A DNA stretch of 64,000 nucleotides, taken from contig JAHQRK010000011.1 in assembly GCA_019828595.1 (NCBI GenBank), forward strand, positions 744,001-808,000, read 5' to 3'. A program made the position numbers and the translations under genes. Origin of the DNA: Aphanomyces cochlioides. Taxonomy: Eukaryota > Oomycota > Saprolegniomycetes > Saprolegniales > Verrucalvaceae. Below are positions 1 through 11,476 of the stretch, piece by piece. The notes under the pieces are model-generated. The model searched no databases, was not told the origin of the DNA, and worked only from the letters and a program-made list of their open reading frames with translations. Every line of letters begins with the position of its first letter. Positions within the stretch are counted from its first letter, which is position 1.

Positions 1-616
1 ATGGGATATTCAAAATGGAGGTAAAACCTTTTTGCATTTCGTGAAACGGCACGTTGGAACGAGTATATCCCGACCAAAAGCTCATAAATTGGCAGTAACA
101 TGTTTTGAGGCATTTACAGACATGTCGAGGCACTGGCGATCCATAAACCGTCATAATGTCCATCTCAAATACTACGTAGTATTGAATTTAAAATGCCATA
201 TTGGGCGAATTTATTACAATCTTTTTGGTTATCAGACATCGTACAATCCACACCTGTTCACCTTCATGTTCAGGGAAAGTGCAGGGGACACAAAAGATGC
301 ACCTTCCAAATAGTTATCCGGACGAAATTTGTTCGTTTTGGCAAGTGCTTGGGTAAAAACATAAACTTCCTTAGATAGATGCTTTGTATCGTGGCGCCAG
401 CTCCGGCGGTCATCCAAAACGCCTTTCGCATTTAAATTTGTGTGTCCGGATACAGTGTATTTTTTTCGTTACCAGTCCAATTTGGGATGAAAAACTCCAA
501 TGATTTCCACCAAAAATCACACAAATTACATATTTAAATGATTTTCATTGGATAAAAATATGACTTTATAGATTTCTATTGGCTACATTATCTGGTAGCG
601 AGAGCCAATATCAATT
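1..616. other. No gene recognised; AT-rich with two ATTGG boxes
   Basis: I see no convincing gene. Open frames here are short and do not resemble a family I know. The notable content is a pair of ATTGG (inverted CCAAT) motifs near 547 and 578, just upstream of the short plus-strand frame at 640, and several TTATCCGGA-type words that recur elsewhere in the window. Confidence 0.5.
547..582 (+). promoter_or_regulatory. Paired inverted CCAAT boxes
   Basis: ATTGG occurs at 547-551 and 578-582, 31 bp apart and in the same orientation, about 60 bp upstream of the ATG at 640. Similar pairs lie upstream of the THO3-type gene and in the 52.6-52.8 kb array. The promoter role is inferred from the known function of CCAAT boxes. 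Confidence 0.35.
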
Positions 617-639
617 GTGTCGCTTCTTGTCCAGGCCAT

Positions 640-946
640 GCTCCTGAAAAGTGCGCGGCGCCAGCGTCAACGGTACTCCTTCATGATACTCAGGCTACGT
701 GAAATGTTGCGTGAAAGAAACTTCATACATTCAGGTGCCCTTCTCAAAAATCAGCAGGATTCTGCTTGGTACACAATGCATGCGTCGCAGGACGTGCCCT
801 CCTTCATCGATACATGTACTGTTTCTCCTCCACTTTTTCCTAGCCATTCCTCCCTAGTGGAAGGACGAACTTTGTTTGTTCTAGTAGAACGTCTACAGAA
901 AGCCCACGCTACGCTTTGCCCCGCCCACTTTCCTTGGCCACGATGA
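640..946 (+). pseudogene. Possible N-terminal relic of a PIF/Harbinger-type transposase
   Basis: The first ATG of this frame is at 640. The first 70 or so residues are Arg-rich and then contain an 'SAWY..M' followed by 'FI.TC.VSP' pattern, which resembles the N-terminal region of DDE_Tnp_4 transposases of fungi, plants and oomycetes. The frame then turns low-complexity and ends, and no catalytic DDE region follows, so I read it as a truncated relic. An unrelated small ORF is equally possible; recognition is weak. Confidence 0.25.
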
Positions 947-1210
947 CAATCAACGCCGTTCAGAAAACGAAATCCCTCAAAACTAGATTTTGTACATCAA
1001 AATTTGGCAGTATAACATGCGTGAGTCTCTCACAAATCGCAAATTTTGCGAAGACGATTTTTTGGTCATCGCAAATTTGTGTGTGTACTTTTACTTGAAA
1101 AATGTCTCACGAAAAACCGGAAGAAATTTTCATTTGCGAGATTTTTGGCAGTCGTCCAATGGTCGATGACCAAGAAAAACCGGATAATTATCCGTACTCG
1201 TTAATTTCCC
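947..1210. other. Intergenic, no gene recognised
   Basis: No supportable coding region. It contains a repeated 'cgcaaatttg' word near 1036 and 1073 and a near-palindromic 'ccggataattatccg' at about 1179. Confidence 0.5.
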
Positions 1211-1272
1211 AGTCAACCGACAATTCTTGTCCAGATAATTATCCGGATGATGTTATCAATCACTGACGTGGC
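1211..1272. repeat. 62-bp repeat, left arm (inverted copy at 63069-63130)
   Basis: This block matches the reverse complement of 63069-63130 over 62 bp with five mismatches by eye. It lies at the end of the copia gag relic. Its partner lies at the 5' end of the LINE fragment. It could be a dispersed repeat or a terminal piece of an unrecognised element. Confidence 0.6.
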
Positions 1273-1740
1273 ACTCAAGCCAGTTGTCGACATTCGACCA
1301 TGAAGATGTCTTGAGAGCGTCGATAGTTCCAGAAGAAGAGCATCCACCTTTAGCAGGCTGTTGACACTCGTTCTCACAAAGGTTTCATTCGAAACTCCAG
1401 ATTTCAGTTCAATATCTTGGGAGATGAATTGAATTGGGTTCCGTGTCGGTGTTCGCATCTCTTCTTCCACACAGGAAATCCGATGACACTTTGCACAAAA
1501 GAGATCTGGTTCCTTGTTGATCACGACTCGATTGTGCCAACTCTTTTTTCCGATTCTTTCGCCTCTTCTGGCTCGAAGATGGACAACTACGAAAAGAGAT
1601 CCACCACCAAGGCAACATTGCGCAATGCTCATTTCCTAAAAGTGGTCGACAAACTTTCGTGTCCTCACTCATTTCCATGGGACGGACACCAACAATGACA
1701 CATTGTTGTACGCCTTGGAAGTGGCGACATCAGACATGAC
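1213..1740 (-). pseudogene. Degenerate copia gag relic (copy A)
   Basis: Read on the minus strand in two frames, this matches the gag protein of the copia element at 36391-35468. Recognisable blocks are 'MSIAQ.CCL.GGS', the 'KK.WH...(R)DQQ' to 'RSLL.KV' stretch, 'EPNSIHL', and later 'GVSN' with 'VNSLLK'. Stops and frame changes break it, and there is no protease, integrase or RT beside it. Its upstream half lies inside the inverted duplication and is repeated at 51024-51340. It is a much older copy than those in the 12.6-38.8 kb complex. Confidence 0.7.
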
Positions 1741-2743
1741 TTGAAATGTTATTATACGTGAAGGATCATTGAGTTCTGGTTGAGCTATATATACACAGGG
1801 ACGCCCTCAAAGTTCTCAAAGCCGACTCCACAGTAATAAACTCCATTGCTTGTGTACGTGACGCTCGGTTCTTGGGGAAGAGAGAGACGTTTGACAGGAT
1901 TGATATCTGTCTACGGCGCCACTCGCTCGCGTCGAGTTAAATGGCAGAAGAAGTAGGAAACTCGAAAATGTTCATAGAATGGCCGCGTTCGACGGCCGAT
2001 CACTCGACTCAAGCTCTTGGCCATGCAAGCATCGTATACTTGTCGAAAGCAGGAGCTGTTTCTCTCATCATCGGTCATAGCTGCTTCGGTCGTTGGTAAG
2101 CACGTCGACGTGAAGAAATTCACAAGCTCCGAGGCGTGATTGAACCTCACATCCAACCGAACATGGTGGTAGTCATGCACTTGGAGCTCGGGGACTTGAG
2201 CAGCCGCAGCTAAAAAGTCGTCCGTCGTGCGGAGGATCGATGCCACCGCGATGCGATCGAGCGTTGTACTTGATAGTCCGCCCATGGCTACGGTGTCTCT
2301 CAATCCATCTCGAGTCATGCTGAAGTAGTCAAACATATCTTGATTACCATCGTTCGACGGATATGCCAGACTTAAGCTGCCATTGTCAACCAGCTCTGTT
2401 GCACGAAGATGCAGGAAGTTGACGAGGTCGTCATGACCTGCGTGTCGCCACTTGGCCATATCCACCGGTGAAAGACTCTTGACGCATTCAGGGTCGTCAA
2501 TCAAAAAGATATCACGAGGCAGTGGCGTTGGCACATGGGACATCCATTGCATTGAGATGTACGACACGAAAATGTCGACCGATGCGGCAGGCACAAGTCG
2601 CTCGAAGAAGCTCTTGGAGATGACTCCATTCTACACATTGGGAGACGAGTGGACATAGGACGCTGGCGAGGTGATCGTGTCGAGGAGCGTGGCGTAATCG
2701 TTGGAGGGTTGATCTTCATGGAGGACCAAGTACTCTGGAGCGG
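1421..2743. repeat. 1.3-kb inverted duplication, left arm
   Basis: This segment is the reverse complement of 50018-51340. Coordinates sum to 52761 throughout, so the arms have the same length with no net indel. The 227-residue SABATH frame inside is identical in both arms at protein level. Differences appear only near the 2743 end. The arm covers the C-terminal two-thirds of a SABATH gene, the intergenic spacer and the start of a copia gag relic. Confidence 0.9.
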
Positions 2744-2858
2744 TGTACACATTCGGGCGAGAGTGAATATACGACGCGGGGGAGTTGAGTGTATCGAGCA
2801 GAGAGGCAAAAATTGTTCCATACGCCATGGAATGGTTAGCACTCCAATCAGACGTCAA
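1911..2858 (-). pseudogene. SABATH methyltransferase relic (SABATH-5), truncated and scrambled
   Basis: The minus frame 2630-1911 encodes the C-terminal part of a SABATH (salicylate/jasmonate-type carboxyl) methyltransferase, identical in protein to the copy at 50131-50850. An in-frame TAG at 2631-2633 matches the stop at 50128-50130. Upstream, 2745-2815 encodes a 'SPASYIHSRPNVYT' segment resembling the paralogue at 39.5 kb, placed before a segment it should follow; the N-terminal SAM-binding part is missing. It is therefore a rearranged dead copy created with, or after, the inverted duplication. Confidence 0.85.
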
Positions 2859-2874
2859 GGTGCAAGAGAATGCA

Positions 2875-4400
2875 TTAAAAAGGAAGGAGGACGAGATACA
2901 AAACTAAATACAAAGTGCACCATGCCAGTCGAACGACGTCTCCATCGTCGACATGTTGCTCACGTGTGTCTGCGTCGTGGAGATGGCTGACAGCCACGAC
3001 TGGGATTGGACTCTTCCGAGTTGCTGACTCGAGTGCCATTCGAGGGGGCACGACTCGATGGTCCATCCTCGCGGTAGGAACGACGATGGGATGTCGACGT
3101 GTGGTTTCCCCCCGGGTCCACGACAGCGTGCAGGACATCGTACGCAGCCACACGAGCCATACGGCGTGAATGCCAGCCATCAAGCCATGGATGCACTCGT
3201 GGCATTGTACAGACGACGGTTGTCCATCCATCACGGGGACGTTGTCTTGGACCACGAGGTGGGGTTGGACATCCACTGGAGGAGGCTCGTCGACTCGATT
3301 CTCCGTGTCTTCGGGGGATCCATAGTTGGACGATGAAAAGTCGGCGGATCCATTGTCGTCGGACGATGAAAAGCTGGGGAATGCGTTGGACACAACGTCG
3401 GGGGATACATCCTCGGGGGATACATCGTCGGGGGACGAACTGGAAGTCCAGGATGCAAACCATGATGTGGTACAAGAAACCATCGTGTGCCATACGGACT
3501 GCATGCCAACGAGGAGGCCACGAAGGACAGGGTATCCCATCGTCCAATGTTGTTCGTCGTCTTCCATGGCGTCCTCTTGGAGTTGGTTGACTCGAAGTTG
3601 AAGCATGGCGTTGGTGTGCATGATGTCGTCGTGCAACGACACGACGCCTTCGTCCAGATCTTGGATGGCCTGTGCGTCGATGACTTTCTACAAAATCGAG
3701 TGAGTTTCGATCCTCCATGAAGATTGGGACCCACCTGGTACTCACGGTTGATCTGTTGCAAATCACGAATGAGTGCTCTTTCTTCCATCTGCTCCTCTTC
3801 CATTGTCTTCTTTTCCATGGTCAGCTGAAGCATGGCGCGCTCGAGAGCCACAATGTGCTCGTTGGTTGTTTTCGCCGCTCGGGCCGACTCGATGTCTAGT
3901 CGGCGTAGTTTTCTCAACGCGTCCTGGAGTTGACCCTCGAGGCGTGTCTTGTCGACTTGGAGCAATGCCAGTCTTGGATCGTCCTCGTCGGGTTTTTTCT
4001 TGTGTTCTTGTTTTGTCTCTGGTAGAGTTGGTATTTTCTTCTTGTATGCGTTTCGCAGCTCAGACTGGAGTGCGTCGATTGTTGCGAGGAAGGAGTCTTG
4101 GACGGCTTGGCACGCTGCACGGTCGTGGCGCAGCTGATCTTCGAGTTCCTTGATGCGTGTCAGTGCCGCGTTGAGTTCCAGTACGGCGGTCTTGCGTTGT
4201 TCTCGCAAAGTATCCGCCTCCATCGCGGCTTCTCGTTGTTGAAATCGCGCACGGTCGAGATCGGTGCCGAGTCGGTCCACTTGTGCTTCCAGGTCTTCGT
4301 TCTTCTCCAGCAAGAGGAGACCCGCGCGCGCTGCTTGGCGCAGTTCGTCGTCCATCTCGCGGATGGTGTCCAGGAGTACTTGGCGGTCTTCGTTGGCCAT
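2875..4400 (-). CDS. Coiled-coil protein with two Trp-rich hydrophobic segments; function unknown
   Basis: Two exons on the minus strand, 4400-3735 and 3687-2875, joined by a 47-bp GT-AG intron (3734-3688) in phase 0, giving about 492 residues. I chose the ATG at 4400 ('MANEDRQ') because the frame upstream of it is low-complexity. Residues 1-250 are strongly heptad-like and rich in E, R, K, L and Q: a long coiled coil. After an acidic Ser/Pro-rich stretch come two similar hydrophobic segments, one 'GMQSVWHTMVSC' and one 'GIHAVWLVW', each ending in 'SW', and a hydrophobic C-terminus ('LYLVLYLVLLPF'). These may be membrane-associated hairpins or a tail anchor (inference). I recognise no family. 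A partial degenerate copy of the C-terminal part lies at 4822-5310. Confidence 0.6.
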
Positions 4401-4821
4401 CTTCTTGCGTGCTGTCAGGCGTTGATGTAGAATTGGCGTTGATTTCGAAAATTCCGTTCTAAAAGTTTGGACTGGCCAATGGGAAGAAAGACAGCATCCG
4501 TCGTCGACACCGCCGTCGCATGATGGGCCATCTCGAGGGTGGCGCTCCAGGTCGAGAGTCCGATGCGATCGACACAGAGACGACGCGGGGACCGGGAGGA
4601 GCAACCAGTCGACGACGTGGTCCTCTTTGTCAACTGTCACTGCCTCCTCTGCATGTTGGGGGTTGTGGAGTCAAGTGACCCAAATGTCAACCAATGGGTG
4701 ACAGCGTGTCACGCGACCGACAAAGGAGAGCAAACCACCTTCAACTCCACCGATCATGGAACCGAGCAGTTGAGCACATCACGGATAGCTCGAATCCGAC
4801 GTCAAGGTTCAAGAAGATGCA

Positions 4822-5310
4822 TTAAAAATAAAGATAAAGCACTAAATACAAGGTGCACCATGCCAGCCGAACGACGTCTCCATCGTCCAAAGACACGACA
4901 TGTTGCTCAGTTGGATTCGCATCGACGCCGTGGCTCACGACTGGGATTCGACTCTTCGCTGACTCGAGTATGACTCGATTGTCCAGGATGGCGGTTGGAA
5001 CCACGATGGCATGTCTGGTTTCCCCCCGGAGCCACGACAGCGTGCAGGACATCACGGCCAACCACACGAGCCATACGTTGTGGATGCCAACCATGAAGCC
5101 ATGTCTGTTGTTGTCCCACAGACGACGGCTGGACATCCACCATGGAGACCTTGTCTTGGACCACGTCGACATCCATTTCGGACACATTCACTGGATTGTT
5201 TTCACGGGGTGCATGGCATGTATCGCTGGGAAATGCATTCTCAGGGGAAATATTGTCGAGGGACGCATTGCCAGGGACTCATTTTCGAGGGATGCATTGT
5301 CTGATCAGGT
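4822..5310 (-). pseudogene. Partial, frameshifted copy of the coiled-coil gene's C-terminus
   Basis: The minus strand encodes 'HNVWLVWLAVMSCTLSW', then 'RGET...IVVPTA' and a terminal 'DDGDVVRLAWCTLYLVLYL', matching the C-terminal 120 residues of the neighbouring gene at 2875-4400. The upstream part ('NAFPSDT', 'VQDKVSMVDVQPSS') matches in another frame, so one frameshift near 5100 separates the halves. No coiled-coil exon remains. Similarity extends past the stop codons (around 4795-4821 and 2850-2874). It is a partial tandem duplicate, clearly diverged. Confidence 0.7.
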
Positions 5311-5688
5311 ATTTTGGGGCTCTCCCATCATTCCATTGTCTTTATAACTTTCCGTCGTGTATTTTTAGTTTTCGGTCGATTAGATTGATAATTCTTGTGA
5401 GAAGTGTATGTGAGAAGTGTATTTTCCTCTTCCTGGTGGTCAAAACTCAAGTCATGACTTTGTGTTCGATATCATCTTGCGGTATCCTCACCCGCACGAG
5501 ATGCATGGTCTTGGTTTGCTCACAAACGCTACCAGGGCACAACTACACGAGAGTGAACACGGAATTAGACTCCATGACATCTGACAAATTGTGACGCTCC
5601 ACACTGCCTCAAGATGGCAACGAGCGAAATGGGCGCCTGGTGGAAACACTTTGTCACTTTCCCAAAATGCTTGGTAACATATTATCGG
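5311..5688. other. Intergenic; may hold a terminal exon of the next gene
   Basis: No independent gene is seen. On the minus strand a good donor (GTGAGT, around 5726-5731) and an acceptor (TTGTAG, around 5691-5696) would join the neighbouring gene to a frame open from about 5690 to 5490. The alternative is that the gene stops at 5689. Confidence 0.3.
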
Positions 5689-6426
5689 CTACAAGCAGCT
5701 TTTTGGTATCAATGTGATACTCACAACATCGCCATCAACACGTGGAACAAGATCTTGTGAACGATCGCAGAAAAGCAAACTCTCAATGCAGAGTTGCTGG
5801 ATAAGCAATCTTGCGTCAGATATTGTGTCAAGGGTCCCCCTGGTACTGGATTCGAGATATACGGGACGACCTGCGAGTAGTACTGAGCGAATTTGAGCCA
5901 GAGCTTGAGTCTTCAATTCTGGCTCCGATGTCAAGGCTTTGTAGGACAAATTACGCAGGCAAAATGTTCGAGATGTAGACTCTCGTGGTGGGTTGGCGTC
6001 TTCTAGATCCTCAGCAGTAAACTCTTGTGGGCTCGAAGGATCTTCCTTGTGATCTACTCCCAGCGTATTGTTGAACTTCGTTTGGTTTGCTTGATCTCGT
6101 CTTCGCTGGTTCCAAGCTTGGTACGCCTGAGACTTCTTGACCAATAACACTCGTTTCTCTTCATCTTCCTTGCTACGATTCCTATAAGCAGCTTGGATCG
6201 CGCTCACGGACGTCAGGGCAACTGAAGTGCAGATTGGATTGGGTGACATCACTTGGTTGCCGTTAAATACTGGAGATGGGGTCCTCAGGTACGTGTCCAC
6301 GCTGTCTGTCGTGGCTGTTGTCGTAGGGGGTGTCAATGAGCTTGTTCGTTTGAGTTGCTTCGCTTTCTCATTCCATTCTTTCAGTCGACGCTTTTGTTCG
6401 TCACGACTTAACGAGGCGAACTCCAT
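5689..6426 (-). CDS. Hypothetical protein with IQ-like motif; family not recognised
   Basis: This minus-strand frame of 245 residues starts at the first ATG (6426). The open frame continues upstream only through non-ATG codons. The N-terminus is charged ('SRDEQKRRLKEWNEKAKQLKR'-like) and probably helical. The centre has 'AIQAAYRNRSKEDEEKR', which looks like a weak IQ (calmodulin-binding) motif followed by another basic helix. The C-terminal half is globular-looking. A donor-like GTGAGT near the 3' end suggests a possible intron and a longer C-terminus. It is divergent from the ankyrin/FN3 gene across about 230 bp, so the two may share a promoter region. No function is assigned. Confidence 0.5.
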   Translation of the reverse strand: MEFASLSRDEQKRRLKEWNEKAKQLKRTSSLTPPTTTATTDSVDTYLRTPSPVFNGNQVMSPNPICTSVALTSVSAIQAAYRNRSKEDEEKRVLLVKKSQAYQAWNQRRRDQANQTKFNNTLGVDHKEDPSSPQEFTAEDLEDANPPRESTSRTFCLRNLSYKALTSEPELKTQALAQIRSVLLAGRPVYLESSTRGTLDTISDARLLIQQLCIESLLFCDRSQDLVPRVDGDVVSITLIPKSCL

Positions 6427-6658
6427 CGAAAAATACGCGATGCTCAACACCGCGTCTAAAAATAAAACATCCCATGGCCGACACGTCCGCGACAAACCAG
6501 CTACGGCTTTTAGTCTTGGCACAAACAAAAGAGAAGCGAAGGCGTCGCAAACCTGTATAAATATCTTCGCGAGCTTGCTTGATGTCTGTTAGAAATCTCT
6601 CGATCCGTTAAAGCCTTCTTGTCGCTCTCCTCTGAACTTAGAAACCATTCGAAAACGC

Positions 6659-9168
6659 ATGCTTGAGCCCACCACGCTTCAAATGCTAGTGGATGAATTC
6701 ATAGAATCTGCTGGTGAAGGCCTTGAAGACAGGGTCGATATGTTCATTCGAGCTGGCCTTCCAATTGACCGAACTCACACGGTGTGCTTGATAGAGCGAA
6801 AATTATTTGACAACATCTAGGTGCTTGGGTATACTGCCCTCCACGCAGCGGCTAACCAAGCTGATGGCAAAGTCATGGCACGTTTAATTCGAGCTGGTGC
6901 AAACGTCAACGCCCTATCCAAAGTATAAACGTGTTACCGTGACAAGCATTAACCTTTCAGATAGACTCACACCACTCCATTGCACACAGCGGTGCTCTAT
7001 GGAAACCAAGCGAGCGTTGAAAAATTGTTAGGCCACAAAGCTGAACGCAACATCCATGACAGGGTACTTCGCCCGAACTATGATACGAAATGAGTCCATT
7101 TTAAGGCTAACATGGCACCTACCGATGTCGCTATCGAAAACGACCGCCAAGAAATCAACGTTTTGCTCCAAGGTGTCGATTGTTGATCGATTGAAGTCTT
7201 TGGTATTTTGATTTAGGTGCCCCACTGCCACCCCAGATGCCCAAATGCACTCTTGTTGAGCCATGCATCTTGCACATATCTTGGGAGTTGACTCCGAGAC
7301 CTCGCTCCAAAGTTGGAACGCCAGCATCAACGTCAGTTGTTCCATTTCAGTTCAAAGTTCTATGGAGGAGGTGGCGTGCCAATGCATTTCACGACAGTAC
7401 TTGCAGCAGCCAAGAGTTTGTTCTGCGAGGATTGACTCCGGCAACAATGTACGAAATATTTGTTCAGGCTGCCAACACCGCTGGCTGGAGTGGAAACAGT
7501 GCACCTTTGGTTGCTAAGACAGCAGGTGGAAAATGATCATTACCTTTCTCACATATAGCAGAAACTGTACCGACGGCCCCGAAAGCTCCACGCATCATGT
7601 CTGTATCGGACAAATCTGTCAAGGTAAGATTCGAAAATACTTCTAAGTTCAGGTTGTCCCAGATGCAAGTTTTCCTTCCCGAGAGCAATGGACATCCACT
7701 AGATCGCATACGAGTCCTGGTTCAAAAGACAGGATCAATAAATCTCAGCGACACAAGTGGCATCGTATGTAGCCAGAACAATGCACTCCATCACACATTT
7801 GCTGCAGGTTACACTGATGGATGTCAAGACCAACGAGCTAGCCTGGGTGCAACTGTGGAATGGCTCTCCAATTGACTTGCCTTCGGTCCGAGGAGACACA
7901 AGTATTCGAGAATTCGTTGCCCAAGGTCTCTCTCCAGGTCACATCTATTATTTTCGCATCAAAGCTGCAAATACACTCGGTAATTTACCCCAAGTATCCC
8001 AATTTCACAGAATTTAGGTTGGTCCGACATGGGCGTCGTGAGCGATGGGATCTCTACAAATGGTGTCGTTAAGTATCTCCTTACTTGACGATCCTGTCAT
8101 AGATGCGCCGAAACTAGTCCACAAGACTGGGACTTCCCTCGGCCTTATTTGGCCCAAACCATATTCAGCATTTGAAATTGACTACTACAAGCTCGAGTAC
8201 AAAATAGTTGCTGCTCCAGAGTGGACGATAGTTTCTACATGTATTCACGATCAAAAGTTCACGGTGACCAACTTACTACCGGCTACGGCCTATGTATTCC
8301 GAGTCCGTCCTCATTACTCCAAAGTTCCCATTGACGTGTCTGAATGGGAAGATCCTGCAAACTGCGCTGTCAGTCCGATCTATCACACTCAAGGTACTTA
8401 CTCATCTAACTCTTGTCATAACGCTGATCCAACACAAAGGCACTGTCCCTGACGCCCCCAGCAATATCGAATTACTCAGTCGGTCGCAGACATCGCTCGA
8501 GCTTTCTTGGAAGACCCCCCGCTGTAATGGCCACGTTTGTTTGAATTATGAGCTGCAAAAGCAACAGATGCTCGTTGGGCCAACCGATCATAATAACTTT
8601 TCTCAAGCTCTTGTCGATCCGTCCGCTATTTGGGAGGTTGTTTCCAACGCAATCGATGTTGATTGCTTCAGCTTTCACGTGAACGGCTTAACTCATGGTC
8701 TTCCGTATCGATTCCGGCTTCGAGCAAGGAATGCGCTTGGTTGGAGTCCCGACGGAGAACCATCGAACGCTTTCTTTACACATGGTATGTCTTCTTTCAC
8801 CGTTGATCTAATCATGGATAGCATTTTTACCTCCAACGCCTCCTGAGGCATTCTCGAAGACACATCATTCTCTTGAAATTGCATGGGCAGATCAAGCTGC
8901 AGACTTGAACGATATGATCGACATGAAGGAGTACTTTGAGGTGCAAGTGTGTGTTCTTCGAAAGTATTGCGCACATGACGCAATACCAGAAATACATATT
9001 GAGACTTGGGACGTCGTCAAAGATCGCTGCGTCGAACGGAAATGCGTCGTATCGAATCTTTCGGCGCTCACTTGGTATTGCTTTCGTGTGCGGTCGTGGA
9101 TACGATATCGTGGCTGGACAGAGTTCAGCGATCCAAGCAAGCCTATACAAACCCTCCGACGCATGTAG
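6659..9168 (+). CDS. Ankyrin-repeat / fibronectin type III multidomain protein
   Basis: Twelve exons with GT-AG introns of 36-50 bp: 6659-6781, 6821-6922, 6965-7063, 7106-7172, 7217-7525, 7559-7623, 7663-7764, 7808-7979, 8018-8062, 8103-8393, 8440-8784, 8822-9168. The splice phases are consistent and give 688 residues. Residues 1-130 hold about three ankyrin repeats ('[20 protein letters not shown]', '[11 protein letters not shown]'). The rest is about five FN3 domains, each with a conserved W/L core and a 'Y.FR..A.N..GW' end ('[14 protein letters not shown]', '[14 protein letters not shown]'). No signal peptide or membrane segment is seen, so it is probably an intracellular scaffold (inference). 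Similar ankyrin-FN3 architectures exist in ANKFN1-like proteins, though I cannot claim orthology. It ends 187 bp before DHFR-TS on the same strand. Confidence 0.8.
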
Positions 9169-9274
9169 TTATCTTTCTCGTGTCAATTATCTTCATCAAT
9201 CCATGTCGTTCTCGTCGGTCCTTTCTTCCTGCTTTGAACTTGAAAATGACATCAAATTTCGCGCCACTTTATCT

Positions 9275-9305
9275 ATTGGCTATATTTCTAGAATTTTAAG
9301 CCAAT
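9275..9305 (+). promoter_or_regulatory. CCAAT-box pair upstream of DHFR-TS
   Basis: ATTGG at 9275-9279 and CCAAT at 9301-9305, 26 bp apart and in opposite orientation, lie 50-80 bp before the DHFR-TS start codon. The role is inferred from position and known CCAAT function. Confidence 0.4.
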
Positions 9306-9355
9306 TGAAATTCAGCAAATTAACAGATGCGCTCAGTTTTGAAATTGCAAGGTCA

Positions 9356-10888
<1,533 letters not shown>

Positions 10889-11476
10889 GTTAGCCTCTCT
10901 CAATCAATATCCTCTTGAAACTTTCTGCCATTCCTGTAGCGTCACCTGCAGCACTCTCATGTGGAAACACTCCTTTCACGAAGTGTCATCGATCATTAGA
11001 ATCGATTCCACATCCAAGCACTCCACTGCTGAGTCCCGAGGGAATCTCGATCAAACCAGATTTTCATCCCCCACGATAGGAGATCATTGCACGCTCGCTG
11101 TGGTAGGCACTCTGTTGGATCACTTTGGAGGTAGCTTTGCAGTGCGGCATAGACTTTCCACTGACTCGTTCGTGGTCGCTGTGGACGTCTTGGTTATGAC
11201 ATGCTCATCCTCCTTAGCAAATCGCAAGGACAAACTATTGTGGAGATCCCCTACAGATTCGATTGACTCTCACGGATCTCAGTCTGCCGTGCTTGCACAG
11301 AGTTCTTTGGACAGGTGCACGTGCACGACGACGACGACTTCCCCATGGAAGTTCGTTGGATGAAAAGTAGTACTTCAAGATTGGCTTGTCTGGCCTGTGA
11401 GTTCCACTTGCCTCTTGCAACTTGACAGGAACGACTTGACCAACACGTTGTGAGCGCATCGTCCTCCCTGATAGCT
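10889..11476. other. Intergenic between DHFR-TS and SABATH-1; no gene recognised
   Basis: No complete gene is recognised. A short plus-strand stretch at about 11290-11370 ('CTEFFGQVHVHDDDDFPMEVRW') is protein-like and could be an exon or a gene remnant, but upstream frames are interrupted and I cannot assign it. Confidence 0.35.

Noticed and set aside
8936..9355. N-terminal extension of DHFR-TS using the open frame from 8936
   Set aside because: It overlaps the last FN3 exon in another frame and lacks conservation features; the DHFR domain starts naturally at the ATG at 9356.
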